Of a DNA stretch of 64,000 nucleotides, positions 60,188-64,000 are shown one piece after another. Under the pieces are notes generated by a model. That model did not search any database. It saw nothing but the letters and a program-made list of their open reading frames with translations, and was not told where the DNA came from. Position 1 is the first letter of the stretch. Each line of letters opens with the position of its first letter. The DNA is from AC-56 sp963798705 (GTDB taxonomy: Bacteria; Actinomycetota; Thermoleophilia; Solirubrobacterales; 70-9), in NCBI GenBank assembly GCA_963798705.1, contig CAWCTW010000003.1, forward strand, positions 434,001 to 498,000. The letters are read 5' to 3'. Made by a program: the position numbers and the translations under genes.

Positions 60188-62830
60188 ATGGACGACGAGC
60201 GTCGCGATCGCCTCGATCAGACGACCCGGTACGACCCCTCCGAGGTTGAGGGAAGGATCCTCGAGCGCTGGCTCCAGGGCGGTTACTTCCATCCCTCCGC
60301 TGAGGGAATCTCGGACGAGAACTTCTCGATCGCGATCCCGCCGCCGAACGTCACCGGCGCGCTCCACATGGGGCACGCGTTGAATGGGTCGATCCAGGAC
60401 GTCCTCGCCCGCCTCAACCGGATGCGGGGGCGCAACACGCTCTGGGCGCTTGGAACCGACCACGCCGGCATTGCCACTCAATCGGTCGTCGAGAAAGAGC
60501 TGCGAGAGGAGGGCAGCTCGCGCCACGACATCGGCCGCACGGCGTTCGTCGAGCGTGTCTGGCGATGGCGGGAGCGATACGGCTCGCGGATCGTCGAGCA
60601 GTACAAGCGGCTCGGCGCCTCGTGCGACTACGGGCGCGAGCGCTTCACGCTCGACGAGGGCTATGTGCGCGCCGTGTACCGCGTCTTCACGTCTCTCCAC
60701 GCCAAGGGCCTCATCTACCGCGACAGCTACATCGTCAACTGGGATCCCGGGTCGCGCTCGGCGATCTCCGACCTCGAGGTGGTGAACCGCGAGGTCGAGG
60801 ACGCCCTGTACCACATCGACTACCCGGTCGAAGGCATGGACCGTGTCGTGACCGTCGCCACGGCGCGTCCCGAGACGATGCTCGCCGACACCGCGGTCGC
60901 CGTGAACCCCGACGACGAGCGATATCGGGAGCTCGTCGGCGAGCGCTGCATCCTGCCGCTGGTCGGACGCCGCCTTCCCGTGATCGCCGACGAGCACGTG
61001 GACCTGGAGTTCGGGACCGGGGTGCTGAAGATCACCCCGGGCCACGACCCGAACGACTTCGAGATCGGGAGGTCCCACGGGCTCGAGGAGATCGTGGTCA
61101 TCGGCGAGGACGGCCGGATGACGGCGGAGGCGGGGGAGAGGTTCCAGGGCCTGACCGCCCAGGAGGCCCGTGACGCGGTGGTGGAGGCGCTCCGAGCCGA
61201 GGGCCGCCTTCGCTCCGAGGAGCCCTACGCGCACTCGGTGCCGTTCTCGGAGCGCTCCGGTGAGCGAATCGAGCCGTTGATCAGCCTCCAGTGGTTCATG
61301 CGGATGGACCAGCTCGCCCGCCCCGCCATCGAGGTCGTCGAACGCGACCGGGTTCGGATCGTCCCGGACAGCTACAAACGGGTCTACCTCGAGTGGATGG
61401 GCAACATCCGTCCTTGGTGCATCTCCCGCCAGCTCTGGTGGGGCCATCGTCTTCCCGTCTGGTATTGCGATGCCTGCGGGGAGACGTACGTCGCCGAAAC
61501 GGCCCCGGAGCGGTGCGGCGCCTGCGAGGCAGAGCTCCGTCAGGAGGAGGACGTCCTCGATACCTGGTTCAGCTCGGCGTTGTGGCCGTTCGCGGTCCTC
61601 GGCTGGCCGGACGAGACGCCGGAGCTCGCCGCGTTCTATCCCACGACCTTCCTGACGACGGCGCGCGAGATCATCTTCCTCTGGGTCGCCCGGATGGTGA
61701 TGATGGGGATCGAGTTCGTCGGCGATGTCCCGTTCCATGACGTTTACGTCCATCCCGTGATCCAGGCGCCGGACGGGCGCAGGATGTCCAAGAGCCTCGG
61801 CACGGGCATCGACCCGCTGGACGAGATCGAGGCTCACGGCGCCGACGGGGTGAGATTCGGCCTTCTCGCGATGTCCTCGACCCAGGACGTCCGCTACAGC
61901 GCCGAGCGCATCCAGCAGGGCCAGGACCTGGCCAACAAGATGTGGAACGCCTCGCGCCTGGTGTTGCTGAACGCAACACCAGGCGCGAATGACTCCCGCC
62001 AGGCGCGAGCTCCTGGCGGGGTCACAGAAGGGACCGAGTCTGATTCAGGACGACCATCCCTCAGCCAGATCGAGGATCGCTGGATCGTCTCGCGGCTGCA
62101 GCGGGCGATCGAGTCCACGTCGGCGAGCCTCGACGGCTACGACTTCGCGCACGCGGCCCTCGACCTCTACGAGTATTTCTGGTCCGAGCTCTGCGACTGG
62201 TATCTCGAGATCGTCAAGCCGCGGTTGTACGGCGCGGAGCCCGCGGCTACGGGAACGCTCTTGTGGGTGCTCGAGCAGACGCTTGCCCTGATCCATCCGC
62301 TCATGCCCTTCGTCACCGAGGAGATCTACTCCTACCTGCGCGCCGAGCTCCCGGACGCTGCATCCGAGATGTTGGTCGTGCACCCCTATCCGGAGATGGA
62401 CGCGGATCTCCTGGACGCGGAGGCGGAGCGACAGGTGGAGGCCTCGATCGAGCTGACGCGCAGGGTGCGGCGCTGGCGCGATCTCGTGGGCGTGGCGGCG
62501 GGAAGCGTGCTCCCCGCGCGGGTGCCGAGCGGCGACGGAGAGCCGCCCCACGAGCTGGTGGGTCGACTGGCCCGGCTGTCCTTCGACGGCACCGAGGGCG
62601 ACGCCCTGGCGACGTTCGGGCCCGTGGAGATCCTGTCCTCGGACGAGGTCGACGCCGACCAGGTCCGGCGACGCATCGCCGAGCGCCGCGAAGCGCTGGA
62701 CGGCGAGGTGAGGCGGGCCGAGGGCAGGCTGGCCAACTCCGGCTTCGTCGACAACGCGCCGGCAGAGGTGGTGGAAGCCGAGCGCGCCAAGCTCGCGCGG
62801 TATCGGGCTGAGCTGGAAGAGCTCTCCTGA
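60188..62830 (+). CDS. valS: Valine--tRNA ligase
   Basis: Charges tRNA-Val. The 880-residue class I synthetase has the HIGH-like motif in PPPNVTGALHMGHALN (residue 60), the editing domain (TVATARPETMLADTAVAVNP), KMSKS as RRMSKSLGTG near residue 531, an anticodon-binding domain and a C-terminal coiled coil (RRRIAERREALDGEVRRAEG). A poorly conserved insert lies near residue 600 (PGANDSRQARAPGGVTEG). It is coupled to folC through a CTGA overlap. Confidence 0.97.
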   Translation: MDDERRDRLDQTTRYDPSEVEGRILERWLQGGYFHPSAEGISDENFSIAIPPPNVTGALHMGHALNGSIQDVLARLNRMRGRNTLWALGTDHAGIATQSVVEKELREEGSSRHDIGRTAFVERVWRWRERYGSRIVEQYKRLGASCDYGRERFTLDEGYVRAVYRVFTSLHAKGLIYRDSYIVNWDPGSRSAISDLEVVNREVEDALYHIDYPVEGMDRVVTVATARPETMLADTAVAVNPDDERYRELVGERCILPLVGRRLPVIADEHVDLEFGTGVLKITPGHDPNDFEIGRSHGLEEIVVIGEDGRMTAEAGERFQGLTAQEARDAVVEALRAEGRLRSEEPYAHSVPFSERSGERIEPLISLQWFMRMDQLARPAIEVVERDRVRIVPDSYKRVYLEWMGNIRPWCISRQLWWGHRLPVWYCDACGETYVAETAPERCGACEAELRQEEDVLDTWFSSALWPFAVLGWPDETPELAAFYPTTFLTTAREIIFLWVARMVMMGIEFVGDVPFHDVYVHPVIQAPDGRRMSKSLGTGIDPLDEIEAHGADGVRFGLLAMSSTQDVRYSAERIQQGQDLANKMWNASRLVLLNATPGANDSRQARAPGGVTEGTESDSGRPSLSQIEDRWIVSRLQRAIESTSASLDGYDFAHAALDLYEYFWSELCDWYLEIVKPRLYGAEPAATGTLLWVLEQTLALIHPLMPFVTEEIYSYLRAELPDAASEMLVVHPYPEMDADLLDAEAERQVEASIELTRRVRRWRDLVGVAAGSVLPARVPSGDGEPPHELVGRLARLSFDGTEGDALATFGPVEILSSDEVDADQVRRRIAERREALDGEVRRAEGRLANSGFVDNAPAEVVEAERAKLARYRAELEELS

Positions 62831-64000
62831 CCTGGACCTACGAAGACGCGGAGCGCTACCTGCTGTCGCTCGAGCCGCTCGGGTGGCGGTTCGGCCTGGA
62901 CCGGATCAGGCGGCTCGTCTCGATTCTCGGGATGCCCCAGCACCGGTTCGCCTCGGTCCACGTCGTCGGGACGAACGGCAAGTCCTCCGTCGCCGAGATG
63001 ACCGCGGCGCTACTGGAGGCGCACGGCAGGACGGCGGGAGTCTACCTGTCCCCGCACACCGACCGGTGGTCGGAGCGCGTCAGGGTGGGCGGCGCGGAGG
63101 TCGGGGGGCGGGAGTTCGGGGCCGCGGTGGAGCGCGTCGCCCAGTCGATCGAAGTGGTGAACCGATCGCTGGAGGAGGAGTCGGTGACCCAGTTCGAGGC
63201 GGCGACTGCCGCCGCCTTCGTGGCGCTGGCCCGTGCAGGGGTTGAGTTCGGCGTGATCGAAGCCGGCCTCGGGGGGCGCCTCGACGCCACCAACGTGCTG
63301 CCCTCGCAGGCGACCGTGCTCACCTCGGTCGGGCTGGAGCACACCGAGTGGCTGGGGGAGACGGAGGAGGAGATCGCCGCCGAGAAGCTCGCGGTGCTGC
63401 GGGATCACTCGACGCTGGTGCTGGGTGAGGTCGGTGCGACCGTGCGCGAGCTCGCCGAACGGACGGCGCGCGAACGCAACGCGAGGATCGTCGCGACCAC
63501 GGACCACGACCCGGACCTCGAGCTCGCGATCCCCGCCGCCTACGCTCGACGCAACTTCGCCGTCGCCGGCTCCGCCGCGGCCGTGCTGCTCGGACGGCTC
63601 GACCCCGACCGAGTCGATCGCGTGGCGGCGGCGCTCGACCTGCCGGGGCGGATGCAGGTTCTGGATGGCGATCCGCCCGTCGTCCTGGACGCCGCTCACA
63701 ACCCTCCGGGCGCCGGCGCGCTCGCGGAGGCGCTTCCCGAGGCGGTCGCCGGGGCGCCGGTGGTGGCCTGCCTCGCGCTGCTGGCCGACAAGGACGCCGC
63801 GGGAGTGGCGAGGCAGCTCGCGCCTCGCATCGACCTGGTCGTCTGCACCGAGCTGCCCGCGGAGAAGCTCGCCCGCTCCGGGCGCCCCGCGGCGCAGGCC
63901 ATGGACGCCGTGGAGCTTGCCGCGGCGGCACAGGCCGCCGGCCTCGCCACCGAGGTAGTGCGTGACCCCGCGGCCGCCGCCGGCCGCGCGGTGGAGCAGG
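62827..64000 (+). CDS. folC: Folylpolyglutamate / dihydrofolate synthase, CTG start, 3' end outside window
   Basis: Adds glutamate to dihydropteroate and folates using ATP. Motifs: P-loop HVVGTNGKSSVAEM near residue 45, LSPHTDRWSERV, IEAGLGGRLDATNVL and VVLDAAHNPPGAGAL. The frame opens CTG-ACC-TGG-ACC-TAC, giving TWTYEDAERYLLSLEPLG, the normal FolC beginning; CTG 62827 overlaps the valS stop (CTGA). The next usual start (ATG in LGMPQHRF) would remove over 30 conserved residues. The frame runs off the window end. Confidence 0.93.
   Translation, partial: MTWTYEDAERYLLSLEPLGWRFGLDRIRRLVSILGMPQHRFASVHVVGTNGKSSVAEMTAALLEAHGRTAGVYLSPHTDRWSERVRVGGAEVGGREFGAAVERVAQSIEVVNRSLEEESVTQFEAATAAAFVALARAGVEFGVIEAGLGGRLDATNVLPSQATVLTSVGLEHTEWLGETEEEIAAEKLAVLRDHSTLVLGEVGATVRELAERTARERNARIVATTDHDPDLELAIPAAYARRNFAVAGSAAAVLLGRLDPDRVDRVAAALDLPGRMQVLDGDPPVVLDAAHNPPGAGALAEALPEAVAGAPVVACLALLADKDAAGVARQLAPRIDLVVCTELPAEKLARSGRPAAQAMDAVELAAAAQAAGLATEVVRDPAAAAGRAVEQ

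Noticed and set aside
60107..61837. A 576-codon minus-strand frame
   Set aside because: Antisense shadow of valS; no family motif.

Overview
The window is GC-rich, densely packed bacterial DNA. High GC, many GTG starts, NTGA stop-start overlaps and family-level gene content (Cys-pair beta-propeller, duplicated DUF4389 protein, SnoaL proteins, ClpP-ClpX-ValS-FolC order) suggest an actinobacterium of the Thermoleophilia / Solirubrobacterales type. This placement is inference from sequence alone.

Left part, 1-29.2 kb, looks like stable chromosome. It opens inside a large secreted glycosidase-like protein with an apparently dead second catalytic domain. A PAP2 phosphatase, a YbhN-type membrane protein, thioredoxin reductase, an MBL-fold hydrolase and an EamA transporter follow. 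A minus-strand fatty-acid catabolism run spans 8.1-13.8 kb: thiolase, class IV aminotransferase, acyl-CoA dehydrogenase, enoyl-CoA hydratase, 3-hydroxyacyl-CoA dehydrogenase. Next come a two-domain rhodanese and a minus-strand operon (DUF1015, cob(I)alamin adenosyltransferase, OsmC, SDR, Nudix). Then there are three secreted proteins of unknown role, one a seven-repeat Cys-pair propeller, a two-component system with a divergent lipoprotein, tRNA-Pro and a PhoD-like phosphatase whose stop codon lies inside tRNA-Arg.

Middle part, 29.2-48.7 kb, looks like an accessory region beside tRNA-Arg and tRNA-His. A 32-bp direct repeat of the tRNA-Arg 3' end marks its left side. It contains several broken genes (GH15 glycosidase, CDP-alcohol transferase/sulfatase fusion, flippase, SRPBCC, NrtS, SnoaL), a metal-response pair (CadC-like ArsR plus CDF transporter), and a compact two-armed cluster at 35.5-43.6 kb. 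The cluster joins stand-alone GTP cyclohydrolase II and a RibD-type reductase to a divergent pterin-synthase homologue, a methyltransferase, a glycosyltransferase, a dehydrogenase and decayed lipid-envelope genes. No riboflavin-completing gene is present, so it probably makes or modifies something else. A radical SAM protein resembling tetraether-lipid synthases and a methyltransferase follow.

Right part, 48.7-64 kb, returns to core genes: an MFS-DUF4389-M48 operon, ECF sigma plus Ogt, LemA, trigger factor preceded by a 39-codon gene, a second GH paralogue, ClpP, ClpX, ValS and FolC (cut by the window end).

Two genome-wide habits stand out. First, stop-start NTGA overlaps use all four first bases, including four genes whose only sensible start is CTG (CTGA). 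Second, many genes carry a TAnnnT -10 box only 6-7 nt before the start codon, implying leaderless mRNAs. A conserved hairpin with compensatory base changes occurs at 29.4 and 54.5 kb.
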